64,000 nt of DNA from the NCBI RefSeq assembly GCF_001905735.1, contig NZ_LISW01000004.1, forward strand, positions 372,001 to 436,000. Reading direction: 5' to 3'. The position numbers were made by a program, and so were the translations under genes. The stretch comes from Streptomyces sp. CB01249 (GTDB lineage: Bacteria > Actinomycetota > Actinomycetes > Streptomycetales > Streptomycetaceae). Positions 48,415-56,862 of this stretch are shown one piece after another; position 1 is the stretch's first letter; every line of letters starts with the position of its first letter. The notes under the pieces are model-generated. The model was not told where the DNA came from. It saw nothing but the letters and a program-made list of their open reading frames with translations, and made no database searches.

Positions 48415-48954
48415 ATGACTGACGTACGTGCTGAGCTTCTCCAGCAGATCAAGGACAAGGCCGTGGTCCACGGCAAGGTGACGCTCTCCTCCGGCCTGGA
48501 GGCCGACTGGTACATCGATCTGCGCCGCATCACGCTGGACGGCAAGGCCGCCCCGATGGTCGGTCAGGTCATGCTCGACGCGACGGCCGAGCTGGACTAC
48601 GACTGCGTGGGCGGGCTGACGCTCGGCGCCGACCCGGTCGCCACGTCGATGCTGCACGCCTCCGCGGCCCGTGGCCAGGAGCTGGACGCCTTCGTCGTCC
48701 GCAAGGCGCAGAAGGCCCACGGGATGCAGCGCCGGATCGAGGGCGCGGACGTGAAGGGCCGTCGCTGCCTCGTCGTCGAGGACACCTCGACCACCGGCGG
48801 CTCGCCGCTGACCGCCGTCGAGGCCGTGCGCGAGGCCGGTGGCGAGGTCGTGGCCGTGGCCGTGATCGTGGAGCGCGGTGCCGCTCCGGCCATCGCCGAG
48901 GCGGGCCTTCCGTACGTCCACGTGTACACGGTCCCGGACCTCGACCTCGCCTGA
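48415..48954 (+). CDS. pyrE: orotate phosphoribosyltransferase
   Basis: This 179-residue enzyme of pyrimidine synthesis converts orotate to OMP. It reads LLQQIKDKAVVHGKVTLSSGLEADWYIDLRRITLDG, GGLTLGADPVATS, FVVRKAQKAHGMQRRIEG and the PRPP loop CLVVEDTSTTGGSPLTAVEAV. The catalytic Lys is in VRKAQKAHG. Sequence and length fit the standard PyrE. It sits between the epimerase gene and the terminator/parS element, as in S. coelicolor. Confidence 0.97.
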   Translation: MTDVRAELLQQIKDKAVVHGKVTLSSGLEADWYIDLRRITLDGKAAPMVGQVMLDATAELDYDCVGGLTLGADPVATSMLHASAARGQELDAFVVRKAQKAHGMQRRIEGADVKGRRCLVVEDTSTTGGSPLTAVEAVREAGGEVVAVAVIVERGAAPAIAEAGLPYVHVYTVPDLDLA

Positions 48955-48967
48955 CCTGGTGGTTTGC

Positions 48968-49007
48968 CCGAAGGCGGTCGGTTTCACGTGAAACCGACCG
49001 CCTTCGG
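48968..49007. terminator. perfect 40-base palindrome: pyrE terminator with parS-like centre
   Basis: CCGAAGGCGGTCGGTTTCAC followed by its exact complement forms a loopless 20-base inverted repeat. It sits 14 bases after the pyrE stop. The centre GTTTCACGTGAAAC (48981-48994) is identical to the Streptomyces parS consensus. Confidence 0.8.
48981..48994. other. parS-like ParB-binding site
   Basis: GTTTCACGTGAAAC matches the published Streptomyces parS motif exactly. ParB loads at such sites, which cluster around oriC. S. coelicolor pyrE-fba lies within the origin-proximal region (recalled, not checked). It is embedded in the pyrE terminator hairpin. Confidence 0.8.
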
Positions 49008-49154
49008 CGTACGCCGGAGAGCAGGGACCCTCCGAGCTCGGAGGCACCGCCGGGTGGAGCCGGAACCAGAGTCTGGGAAGATGGGGGCGACGATGACGTC
49101 GCCCCCAGGTCAGGGACCCAGCACGCACACCCGCACATCCCAAGGAGCGGACAG

Positions 49155-50177
49155 ATGCCCATCGCAACCCCCGAGGCATACGCCGAGATGCTCGACCGGG
49201 CGAAGGCAGGCAAGTTCGCCTACCCGGCCATCAACGTGACGTCGACCCAGACCCTGCACGCCGCCCTGCGCGGCTTCGCGGAGGCCGAGAGCGACGGCAT
49301 CGTGCAGATCTCGACCGGCGGCGCGGAGTTCCTGGGCGGCCAGTACAACAAGGACATGGTCACGGGCGCCGTCGCCCTCGCCGAGTTCGCGCACATCGTC
49401 GCCGCCAAGTACGACATCACCGTCGCGTTGCACACCGACCACTGCCCCAAGGACAAGCTGGACACGTACGTCCGTCCGCTGATCGACGTCTCCGCGGAGC
49501 GCGTCGCCAAGGGTCTGAACCCGCTGTTCCAGTCGCACATGTGGGACGGCTCGGCCGAGACGCTGGCCGACAACCTGGCCATCGGCCAGGAGCTGCTGGC
49601 CAAGGCCGCCGCCGCCAAGATCATCCTTGAGGTCGAGATCACCCCGACCGGTGGCGAGGAGGACGGCGTCACCCACGAGATCAACGACGAGCTCTACACG
49701 ACCGTGGACGACGCGCTGCGTACCGCCGAGGCGCTGGGTCTGGGCGAGAAGGGCCGCTACCTGCTGGCCGCCTCCTTCGGCAACGTGCACGGCGTCTACA
49801 AGCCGGGCAACGTCGTCCTGCGCCCGGAGCTTCTCAAGGACCTCCAGGAGGGCGTCGGCGCCAAGTACGGCAAGACGTCGCCGTTCGACTTCGTCTTCCA
49901 CGGCGGCTCCGGCTCCACCGCCGAGGAGATCGCCACCGCGCTGGAGAACGGCGTCGTGAAGATGAACCTCGACACCGACACCCAGTACGCCTTCACCCGC
50001 CCGATCGTGGACCACATGTTCCGCAACTACGACGGCGTGCTGAAGGTCGACGGCGAGGTCGGCAACAAGAAGGTCTACGACCCGCGCAGCTGGGGCAAGT
50101 CCGCCGAGGGCGGCATGGCCAAGCGCGTCACGGAGGCGTGCGCCAACCTGCGCTCCACCGGCACCAAGCTGAAGTAA
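49155..50177 (+). CDS. fba: class II fructose-bisphosphate aldolase
   Basis: This 340-residue class II (metal-dependent) aldolase has the zinc ligands and phosphate loops in VALHTDHCPKDK, LEVEITPTGGEEDGV, ASFGNVHGVY, FDFVFHGGSGSTAEEI and KMNLDTDTQYAFTRP. It interconverts fructose-1,6-bisphosphate with DHAP and G3P. GGAG precedes the ATG. It stands alone after the parS/terminator element. Confidence 0.98.
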   Translation: MPIATPEAYAEMLDRAKAGKFAYPAINVTSTQTLHAALRGFAEAESDGIVQISTGGAEFLGGQYNKDMVTGAVALAEFAHIVAAKYDITVALHTDHCPKDKLDTYVRPLIDVSAERVAKGLNPLFQSHMWDGSAETLADNLAIGQELLAKAAAAKIILEVEITPTGGEEDGVTHEINDELYTTVDDALRTAEALGLGEKGRYLLAASFGNVHGVYKPGNVVLRPELLKDLQEGVGAKYGKTSPFDFVFHGGSGSTAEEIATALENGVVKMNLDTDTQYAFTRPIVDHMFRNYDGVLKVDGEVGNKKVYDPRSWGKSAEGGMAKRVTEACANLRSTGTKLK

Positions 50178-50271
50178 TCCGGTACGGATGTGTGGCGTGG
50201 GCCCGTCACCCCTCGGGGTGCCGGGCCCACGGCATGTCCGGACCCGTCACGTACGACCCGAGGGAACAGCT

Positions 50272-51438
50272 GTGAGTACGTCCTACGACTTCGACACCGT
50301 GATCGACCGCCGCGGAACCTGGTGCGTCCAGTGGGACGGGGTCGCGGACCGCTTCGGGGTGGACGGGCTGCTGCCGTTCACCATCTCCGACATGGACTTC
50401 GAGACCGCCCCCGAGGTGCTGGCCGCCCTGCGGGCCCGGCTCGAACACGGAGTGCTCGGCTACACGGACTGGCGGCTGGGCGACTTCCGGGCGGCCATCG
50501 CCCACTGGTACGCGACGCGGTACGGCACCGAGATCGACACCGGGAGCCTGGTGTACGGGCCGTCCGTGCTCAGCCAGCTCTCGCAGCTGCTCCAGATGTG
50601 GACGGCCGAGGGCGACGGCGTGGTCCTGCACACGCCCACGTACGACGGCTTCCGCAAGGCGATCCACGGACTCGGGCGCGAGCTGCGGGGCGTGCCGCTG
50701 GGAGACACGGACGCGCTGGAGCGGGAGCTCGCGCGGCCGGACAGCAAGGTCCTGCTGGTCTGCTCCCCGCACAACCCGTCCGGGCGGGTGTGGACGGAGG
50801 CGGAGCTCGCCGGGATGGCCGAGCTCGCCGCGCGCCACGGTGTCGCCGTGATCAGCGACGAGATCCACGCGGACTTCGTGCACGACGGGCTCCCGCACGT
50901 GCCGTGGAGCCGGGTGGGCGGCGATGCGCGCTGGGCGGTCATCACCTCGGCCTCGAAGTCGTTCAACTTCCCGGCGCTGACCGGTTCGTACGGCCTCATC
51001 GGGCGGCCGGAGGACCGGACCGAGTATCTGCGCCGGATGGAGACGGCGGAGGGCCTCGCCTCACCGGCGGTGCTCTCGCTCACCGCGCACATCGCCGCGT
51101 ACCGGGAGGGCGGGCCGTGGCTGGACGCGGTACGCGCGTACGTCGTGGAGAACCTGGCCCTGGTCGCCGAGCGGCTGAACACCGCGTTCCCCGCCCTGGA
51201 GTGGCAGCCGCCGCAGGCCGGGTACCTGGCCTGGATCGATCTGCGGCGCGCGGGCGTCCAGGACGACGAGGCGTTGCAGCGGGTGCTGATCGAGCGGGAG
51301 CGCGTCGCGGTGATGCCCGGCAGCACGTACGGGGCCGACGGCTTCGTGCGGCTGAACGTGGGGTGCGCGCGGAGCAAGGTCGAGGCGGGGCTCGATGCGC
51401 TGATCCGGGGCATCGAGGCGGTACGGGTCACCGGCTGA
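50272..51438 (+). CDS. MalY/PatB-family C-S lyase (aminotransferase fold)
   Basis: This 388-residue PLP enzyme has DVV-type strands replaced by GVDGLLPFTISDMDFETAPEVLAAL, then LHTPTYDGFRKAI, CSPHNPSGRVWTEAEL, VISDEIHADFV and ASKSFNFPAL (PLP lysine). The ISDMDFETAP start and SDEIHADFV are standard for MalY/PatB cystathionine beta-lyase-like enzymes. It cleaves C-S bonds; the natural substrate is unknown. The GTG start at 50272 has GAGGGAA upstream. Confidence 0.9.
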   Translation: MSTSYDFDTVIDRRGTWCVQWDGVADRFGVDGLLPFTISDMDFETAPEVLAALRARLEHGVLGYTDWRLGDFRAAIAHWYATRYGTEIDTGSLVYGPSVLSQLSQLLQMWTAEGDGVVLHTPTYDGFRKAIHGLGRELRGVPLGDTDALERELARPDSKVLLVCSPHNPSGRVWTEAELAGMAELAARHGVAVISDEIHADFVHDGLPHVPWSRVGGDARWAVITSASKSFNFPALTGSYGLIGRPEDRTEYLRRMETAEGLASPAVLSLTAHIAAYREGGPWLDAVRAYVVENLALVAERLNTAFPALEWQPPQAGYLAWIDLRRAGVQDDEALQRVLIERERVAVMPGSTYGADGFVRLNVGCARSKVEAGLDALIRGIEAVRVTG

Positions 51439-51483
51439 GGGCTCCCGGTGGCCCTTCGGCCGGGGGCCGACGATGCTGAGGCC

Positions 51484-53004
51484 ATGGAGAAGAGCGAGCC
51501 GGACGGGCCCGCGATCCGGGTGGCCTCCGCCGCCGGGCGCTGGGTCGTCCTGACGACGGTGCTCGGGTCGAGCATGGCCATGCTCGACTCCACCGTCATC
51601 AACGTCGCCCTGCCCCGCATCGGCGACGACCTGGGCACCGACCTGGCCGCGCTCCAGTGGACCGTCAACGCCTACATGCTGACCCTCGCGGGGCTGATCC
51701 TGCTCGGCGGGGCGCTAGGCGACCGCTACGGGCGCAGGCGGGTCTTCGTGGTCGGCGTCATCTGGTTCGCCGCCGCCTCGCTGGTCTGCGGGCTCGCGCC
51801 GAACGCCCCCGTGCTCATCGCCGCCCGTGCCCTCCAAGGCGTCGGCGGCGCGCTGCTGACGCCCGGCTCGCTGGCCCTGATCCAGGCGAGCTTCCATCCC
51901 GACGACCGGGCCCGCGCGGTCGGGCTGTGGTCCGGGTTCGGCGGGGTCGGCGCCGCCGTGGGGCCGTTCCTGGGTGGCTGGCTGGTCGACGGGCCGGGCT
52001 GGCGCTGGGCGTTCCTGCTCAACCTGCCGCTCGCCGCCGTCTGCGTGCCCGTCGCGCTGCGCCACGTACCGGAGTCCCGGGATCCGAACGCCGAGGGGCG
52101 CTTCGACGTCGCCGGAGCGGCCCTCGGCGCCCTCGCGCTCGCACTGGTGACGTACGCGCTGATCGCGGCGCCGGGGGAGGGCGCGTCCCCGGCCGTGATC
52201 GGGTCGGCGGTGGGCGGGGTGCTCCTCGGGGCCGCCTTCGTCCAGCTGGAGCGGCGGCGGGCTCATCCGATGCTGCCGCCGTCGGTGTTCGCGTCCCGGC
52301 AGTTCACCGCCGTCAACGTCGTCACCCTGTGCGTGTACGCGGCGCTGGGCGGCTACTTCTTCCTCTCCGCGATCCAGCTTCAGGTCGTCGCCGGCTACTC
52401 GGCACTGGGCGCCGGCACCGCGCTGCTGCCGACCACCCTCCTGATGCTGCTGTTCTCGGCCGCTTCGGGCGAGCTGGGCCAGCGCATCGGCCCGCGCATC
52501 CCGCTCACCGTCGGACCGCTGACGGCCGCCGCCGGCATGCTGCTGATGCTGCGCGTGGGGCCGGGCTCGAACTCCGTCACCGGGTACCTGACCGACGTAC
52601 TGCCCGCCGTGGCCGTCCTCGGCGTCGGTCTCGTCACCGTCGTGGCCCCCCTCACCGCGACCGTCCTGGCCTCCGTCGACACGGGCCGGGCCGGGCTCGC
52701 CAGCGGCATCAACAACGCCGCCGCCCGCGCCGCCGGCCTCATCGCGGTGGCCGCGTTGCCGCTGCTCGCCGGCATGGGGCCGGAGGCGTACCGGGACGCC
52801 GGGGAGTTCGCCGCGACCTTCCGGCGGGCGATGCCGATGTGTGCCGGACTGCTGGTGCTGGGTGCGCTGATCGCCTGGGCGACCGTACGCACACCCGCGC
52901 CCGTGGACGACACCGCGCGGCCCGAGTGCGCGGTGCACTGCGGCGTCACGAGTCCGCCGCTGGAACCCGCACCGGAGGCCGCCCGTCCGGACACCACCGG
53001 CTGA
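51484..53004 (+). CDS. MFS exporter, DHA2 (14-helix) family
   Basis: This 506-residue protein has about 14 hydrophobic helices. The N-terminal helix carries the LDSTVINVALPRIG motif, and motif A is GDRYGRRRVF. The family exports drugs or metabolites by proton antiport. It lies 45 bases after the MalY-type gene and could be co-transcribed. The C-terminal 40 residues are polar and unusually Cys-containing (PECAVHCGV). Confidence 0.9.
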   Translation: MEKSEPDGPAIRVASAAGRWVVLTTVLGSSMAMLDSTVINVALPRIGDDLGTDLAALQWTVNAYMLTLAGLILLGGALGDRYGRRRVFVVGVIWFAAASLVCGLAPNAPVLIAARALQGVGGALLTPGSLALIQASFHPDDRARAVGLWSGFGGVGAAVGPFLGGWLVDGPGWRWAFLLNLPLAAVCVPVALRHVPESRDPNAEGRFDVAGAALGALALALVTYALIAAPGEGASPAVIGSAVGGVLLGAAFVQLERRRAHPMLPPSVFASRQFTAVNVVTLCVYAALGGYFFLSAIQLQVVAGYSALGAGTALLPTTLLMLLFSAASGELGQRIGPRIPLTVGPLTAAAGMLLMLRVGPGSNSVTGYLTDVLPAVAVLGVGLVTVVAPLTATVLASVDTGRAGLASGINNAAARAAGLIAVAALPLLAGMGPEAYRDAGEFAATFRRAMPMCAGLLVLGALIAWATVRTPAPVDDTARPECAVHCGVTSPPLEPAPEAARPDTTG

Positions 53005-53096
53005 CGGGCGCGGGCTGTTCCCCGGCCGCACGGGCCGGGGGCCGGAATCGTGCCCACCGGGTCCTCGGCCGGTCCCGTGCCAGGCACACTGGGAGC

Positions 53097-53510
53097 ATGT
53101 CGATCCACGAGAACCTGCTCGGGGGCCCGCCCCCGACCCACCTGCCCGACGACCCGGAGCCGCGCGAACTGCTCGCCGCCGGCACCGCGCCCGCCGATGT
53201 CGCCGCGAAGTACCCGACCTCCTCGCTGGCCTGGGCGCAGCTCGCCGACGAGGCGTTCGAGGGCGGCCGGGTCGTCGAGTCGTACGCCTACGCCCGCACC
53301 GGCTACCACCGCGGCCTCGACGCGCTGCGCCGCGCCGGCTGGAAGGGCCACGGCCCCGTGCCGTTCGAGCACGAGCCGAACCGCGGCTTCCTCCGCGCCC
53401 TGCACGCCCTCGCCCGGGCCGCGCAGGCCATCGGCGAGCAGGAGGAGTACGAGCGCTGCTCGTCGTTCCTGCGCGACTCCTCGCCGACCGCCGCCGAGAC
53501 CCTCGGCTAG
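53097..53510 (+). CDS. DUF3151 family protein
   Basis: This 137-residue helical protein reads HENLLGGPPPTHLPDDPEPRELL, YPTSSLAWAQLADEAF, ESYAYARTGYHRGLDALRRAGW and HEPNRGFLRALHALARAAQAIGE. The HENLLGGPPPTxLP start is typical of DUF3151, a conserved actinobacterial family usually found near fba. The function is unknown. A terminator (53523-53564) follows. Confidence 0.85.
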   Translation: MSIHENLLGGPPPTHLPDDPEPRELLAAGTAPADVAAKYPTSSLAWAQLADEAFEGGRVVESYAYARTGYHRGLDALRRAGWKGHGPVPFEHEPNRGFLRALHALARAAQAIGEQEEYERCSSFLRDSSPTAAETLG

Positions 53511-53522
53511 CAGACGCCCTAC

Positions 53523-53564
53523 CGCAGGCCCCGCAGCTCCGCATCCGCGACTGCGGGGCCTGCG
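53523..53564 (+). terminator. terminator after the DUF3151 gene
   Basis: CGCAGGCCCCGCAG pairs exactly with CTGCGGGGCCTGCG around a 14-base loop. Confidence 0.85.
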
Positions 53565-53667
53565 CGTGTCCGGAGCAGGCGTTTAGTATGCGAACAGGGG
53601 ACCGGGGCTCCACTTCCGAGGGGAAGGGGCGGACCGCTACCCGGAAGCTCGTGTCGAGGAGACAGCG

Positions 53668-54516
53668 ATGTCGACGATTCACCCCGACCCCGAAGCCACC
53701 GGTGCGGCGACCCCGCACCTCGACTTCGCGGGCACGACTCCGTACGAGGACTATGTCCAGGCGGATGTCCTGACCCACCTCCAGCACCTCCGCTCGGACG
53801 ATCCCGGCGAGATGGTCTTCCTGGTCACCACCCAGGTCATGGAGCTGTGGTTCACCGTCATCGTCCATGAGTGGGAGACCGCCGCGCACGCGATGCGCGA
53901 GGACCGCCTGGACGTCGCGCAGGACGCGCTGAAGCGGTCGCTGCGGGAGCTGGAGGCCCTGAACGCCTCCTGGACGCCGCTCGCCCAGCTCACCCCCGCC
54001 CAGTTCAACTCCTACCGTTCCTCGCTCGGCGAGGGTTCCGGTTTCCAGTCGGCGATGTACCGGCGGATGGAGTTCCTGCTCGGCGACAAGTCCGCGTCCA
54101 TGCTGGTGCCGCACCGGGGCGCGCCCCGGGTCCACGCGGAGCTGGAGAAGGCCCTCGCGGAGCCCGGCCTGTACGACGAGGCCCTGGCCCTGCTCGCCCG
54201 GCGCGGGCACGCGATCCCGGAGTCCGTGCTCGGCCGGGACCTGACCCGGAAGTACGAACCGTCGCCCGAGGTCGAAGCCGTCTGGGCGGAGATCTACGCC
54301 AACCCGGACCAGAACGACGAGCTGGTCCGCCTCGGCGAGGTGCTCACCGATGTGGGCGAACTGGTGTGGCGATGGCGCAACGACCATCTCCTCGCGACCC
54401 GGCGGGCCATGGGCTCCAAGACCGGAACCGGCGGCTCGGCGGGCGTGGCCTGGCTGGAGAAGCGCGCCACGAAGAACGTGTTCCCCGAGCTCTGGACGGC
54501 CCGCAGCCATGTCTGA
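53668..54516 (+). CDS. kynA: tryptophan 2,3-dioxygenase
   Basis: This 282-residue haem enzyme opens the tryptophan ring to N-formylkynurenine. Signatures are VTTQVMELWFTVIVHEW, FQSAMYRRMEFLLGDK, WRWRNDHLLATRRAMG (haem His) and GTGGSAGVAWLEKR. It is the first step of the kynurenine route, and kynU overlaps its end by 8 bases. A TAGTAT (53584-53589) could be its -10 box. The order kynA-kynU-kynB matches what I recall for S. coelicolor, where these three genes were shown to convert tryptophan to anthranilate. Confidence 0.97.
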   Translation: MSTIHPDPEATGAATPHLDFAGTTPYEDYVQADVLTHLQHLRSDDPGEMVFLVTTQVMELWFTVIVHEWETAAHAMREDRLDVAQDALKRSLRELEALNASWTPLAQLTPAQFNSYRSSLGEGSGFQSAMYRRMEFLLGDKSASMLVPHRGAPRVHAELEKALAEPGLYDEALALLARRGHAIPESVLGRDLTRKYEPSPEVEAVWAEIYANPDQNDELVRLGEVLTDVGELVWRWRNDHLLATRRAMGSKTGTGGSAGVAWLEKRATKNVFPELWTARSHV

Positions 54517-55705
54517 CCTGCAGGAGCGCGCACAGGCGCTCGACACCGAGGACGCCCTCGCACCGCTGCGCGAGCTGTTCACCCTGGACGACACCGTCTA
54601 CCTGGACGGCAACTCGCTCGGCGCGCTGCCCCGCCACGTGCCCGCCCGGGTGCAGGAGGTCCTTACCCGCGAGTGGGGCGAGCTGCGCATCCGGTCCTGG
54701 GGCGAGAGCGGCTGGTGGACGGCGCCGGAACGGATCGGTGACCGCATCGCCCCGATCGTCGGCGCGGCGGCCGGGCAGATCGTCGTCGGGGACTCGACCA
54801 GCGTGAACGTCTTCAAGGCCCTCGTCGCCGCGACCCGGCTGGCGCCGGAGGGCCGCGACGAGATCCTGGTCGACGCGCAGACGTTCCCCACCGACGGCTA
54901 CATCGCCGCTTCGGCGGCCCGGATGACCGGTCACCGGATCGTCCCGGTCGCTCCCGCGGACGTGCCGGACGCGCTCGGTCCGCGGACCGCCGCCGTGCTG
55001 CTCAACCACGTCGACTACCGCTCGGGCCGGCTGCACGACCTGCCGGGGCTGACCGCCGCGGTGCGGGCCGCGGGCGCGATCGCCGTCTGGGACCTGTGCC
55101 ACAGCGCGGGCGCGCTCCCCGTCGGCCTGGACGAGCACGGTGTGGACCTGGCCGTCGGCTGCACGTACAAGTACCTCAACGGCGGCCCCGGTTCGCCCGC
55201 CTACCTGTACGTCGCCGAGCGCCACCAGGCGTCCTTCGACTCGCCCCTGCCGGGGTGGACGTCGCACGCCGACCCGTTCGCGATGACGCCCGGCTACACC
55301 CCGGCGGACGGCGCGGTCCGGGGCCGGGTCGGCACGCCGGACATCCTGTCCATGCTGGCCCTGGAGGCGTCCCTCGACGTCTGGGACGGGGTCGGGATCG
55401 AGGCGGTCCGGGCCAAGTCCCTGGCCCTGACGGACTTCTTCCTGGAGTGCGTCGAGGCGTACGCCCCCGAGGGGCGGGTCACCTCCGTCACCCCGGCCGC
55501 CCACGCGGAACGGGGCAGCCAGGTCGCGCTGCGGTGCGACGACGCCGAGCCCGTGATGGCCGAGCTGATCGCGCGCGGTGTCGTCGGGGACCTGCGCCGT
55601 CCCGATGTGCTGCGGTTCGGTTTCACACCGCTGTACGTGGGGTTCGCGGACGCGGAACGCGCGGCGCGGGTGCTCGCGGAGGTTCTGGGCGCTCCGGCGG
55701 CGTAG
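54509..55705 (+). CDS. kynU: kynureninase
   Basis: This 398-residue PLP enzyme hydrolyses kynurenine to anthranilate and alanine. It contains YLDGNSLGALPRHVP, WWTAPERIGD, VVGDSTSVNVFKAL, VWDLCHSAGALP (Asp195 region) and TYKYLNGGPGSPAYLYV, with the PLP lysine at about 221. It overlaps kynA, so the two are translationally coupled. Confidence 0.97.
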   Translation: MSDLQERAQALDTEDALAPLRELFTLDDTVYLDGNSLGALPRHVPARVQEVLTREWGELRIRSWGESGWWTAPERIGDRIAPIVGAAAGQIVVGDSTSVNVFKALVAATRLAPEGRDEILVDAQTFPTDGYIAASAARMTGHRIVPVAPADVPDALGPRTAAVLLNHVDYRSGRLHDLPGLTAAVRAAGAIAVWDLCHSAGALPVGLDEHGVDLAVGCTYKYLNGGPGSPAYLYVAERHQASFDSPLPGWTSHADPFAMTPGYTPADGAVRGRVGTPDILSMLALEASLDVWDGVGIEAVRAKSLALTDFFLECVEAYAPEGRVTSVTPAAHAERGSQVALRCDDAEPVMAELIARGVVGDLRRPDVLRFGFTPLYVGFADAERAARVLAEVLGAPAA

Positions 55706-55891
55706 GCTGCCGCATCCGTCCGGTGACCGGCTCGCCCCGGTCACCGGACGGCGCCGTGCGGGTGCTCGCGCGGGACGGGTCCGGCGCGGTGTGCGGGCTG
55801 CCGATTCCCGGTGGGCGGGGTGGTCCGCCGTACTGGTACCGTCCCCGCAGGTCAGGCCAGTTGGGCCGGACGACAGGGAGGGTGGAGCAGG

Positions 55892-56767
55892 ATGTCGGAT
55901 TCCGCCGCGCGCGAGCGGGACGCCGCCGAGACCGAGTCTGCCTTCTCGCATCCGGCCGTCGCCCCCGACGCGTCCGCCGCCTACGGCAGCCACCCCGACC
56001 AGGTCATCGACTTCTACGCCCCGCGCGGGGGCCGCACCGGTGCGCCGGTCGTGGTCGTGCTGCACGGGGGCGCGTGGCGGGCTCCGTACGACCGGGCGCA
56101 CGTGTCGCCGTTCGCGGACTTCCTGGCCCGGCACGGATTCGCCGTGGCCAGTGTGGAGTACCGGCGCGGCAGCGAGCTTCCGCAGCAGCGCGGGACCGGA
56201 CCGGTCGCCGGGCGCTGGCCGGAGACCTTCGACGACGTCGCCGCCGCGATGGACGCGCTGCCGGAGCTGCTGGCGCGGGAGCTGCCCGCGGCGGACGTCC
56301 GCCGGATCGTCGTCACGGGGCACTCGGCGGGCGGACAGCTGGCGCTGTGGGCCGCCGCCCGGCACGTACTGCCGGAGGGGTCGCCGTGGCGGCTCCCTAG
56401 GCCGCCCGCGCTGCGGGGCGTGGTGGCGCTGGCACCGATCGCGGACTTCGGCTCGGCGGTCGCGCTCGACGTGTGCTCGGGGGCGATCGGCCAGCTCCTG
56501 GGGGCCGCGGAGGACTTCGCCGAGCGGAGCGCGCACGCCGATCCGTCCCGGTTGCTGCCCACAGGCATCGCGACCGCGGTCGTCCAGGGCACGACGGACC
56601 TCACGGTCCCGGCGGCCGTCTCCGAGGCGTTCGTGGACGCGGCGGCGAAGGAGGGCGAGACGGTGGGGCTGACCCTGCTGCCGGACGTCGGCCACTTCCC
56701 GCTGATCGACCCGGCCGCCGACGCGTGCGCGGTGGTCGCGGAGGAGATCGCCCAGCTCGCCTGGTAG
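55892..56767 (+). CDS. kynB: kynurenine formamidase-like alpha/beta hydrolase
   Basis: This 291-residue alpha/beta hydrolase has the oxyanion motif LHGGAWRAP, nucleophile elbow GHSAGG (Ser145) and the catalytic His in DVGHFPLID. In the same position in S. coelicolor this gene was shown to encode kynurenine formamidase. Here the assignment rests on the fold plus its place after kynA-kynU. It has its own GGGAGGGTGGAG ribosome site and a 186-base gap from kynU, so it may have its own promoter. Confidence 0.85.
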   Translation: MSDSAARERDAAETESAFSHPAVAPDASAAYGSHPDQVIDFYAPRGGRTGAPVVVVLHGGAWRAPYDRAHVSPFADFLARHGFAVASVEYRRGSELPQQRGTGPVAGRWPETFDDVAAAMDALPELLARELPAADVRRIVVTGHSAGGQLALWAAARHVLPEGSPWRLPRPPALRGVVALAPIADFGSAVALDVCSGAIGQLLGAAEDFAERSAHADPSRLLPTGIATAVVQGTTDLTVPAAVSEAFVDAAAKEGETVGLTLLPDVGHFPLIDPAADACAVVAEEIAQLAW

Positions 56768-56862
56768 ACGTGTGGTGGCGGGCGCGTAGTACTTGCGACG
56801 GACGGCCGGGAATCCGCAACACTGCTGACGACCCGGCCCGTCGCCCCGCCTACCGTGGAGGC

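Noticed and set aside
51715..54594. 959-codon antisense frame spanning MFS, DUF3151 and kynA genes
   Set aside because: It crosses several clear plus-strand genes and intergenic terminators, and contains Arg/Gly-rich low-complexity sequence.
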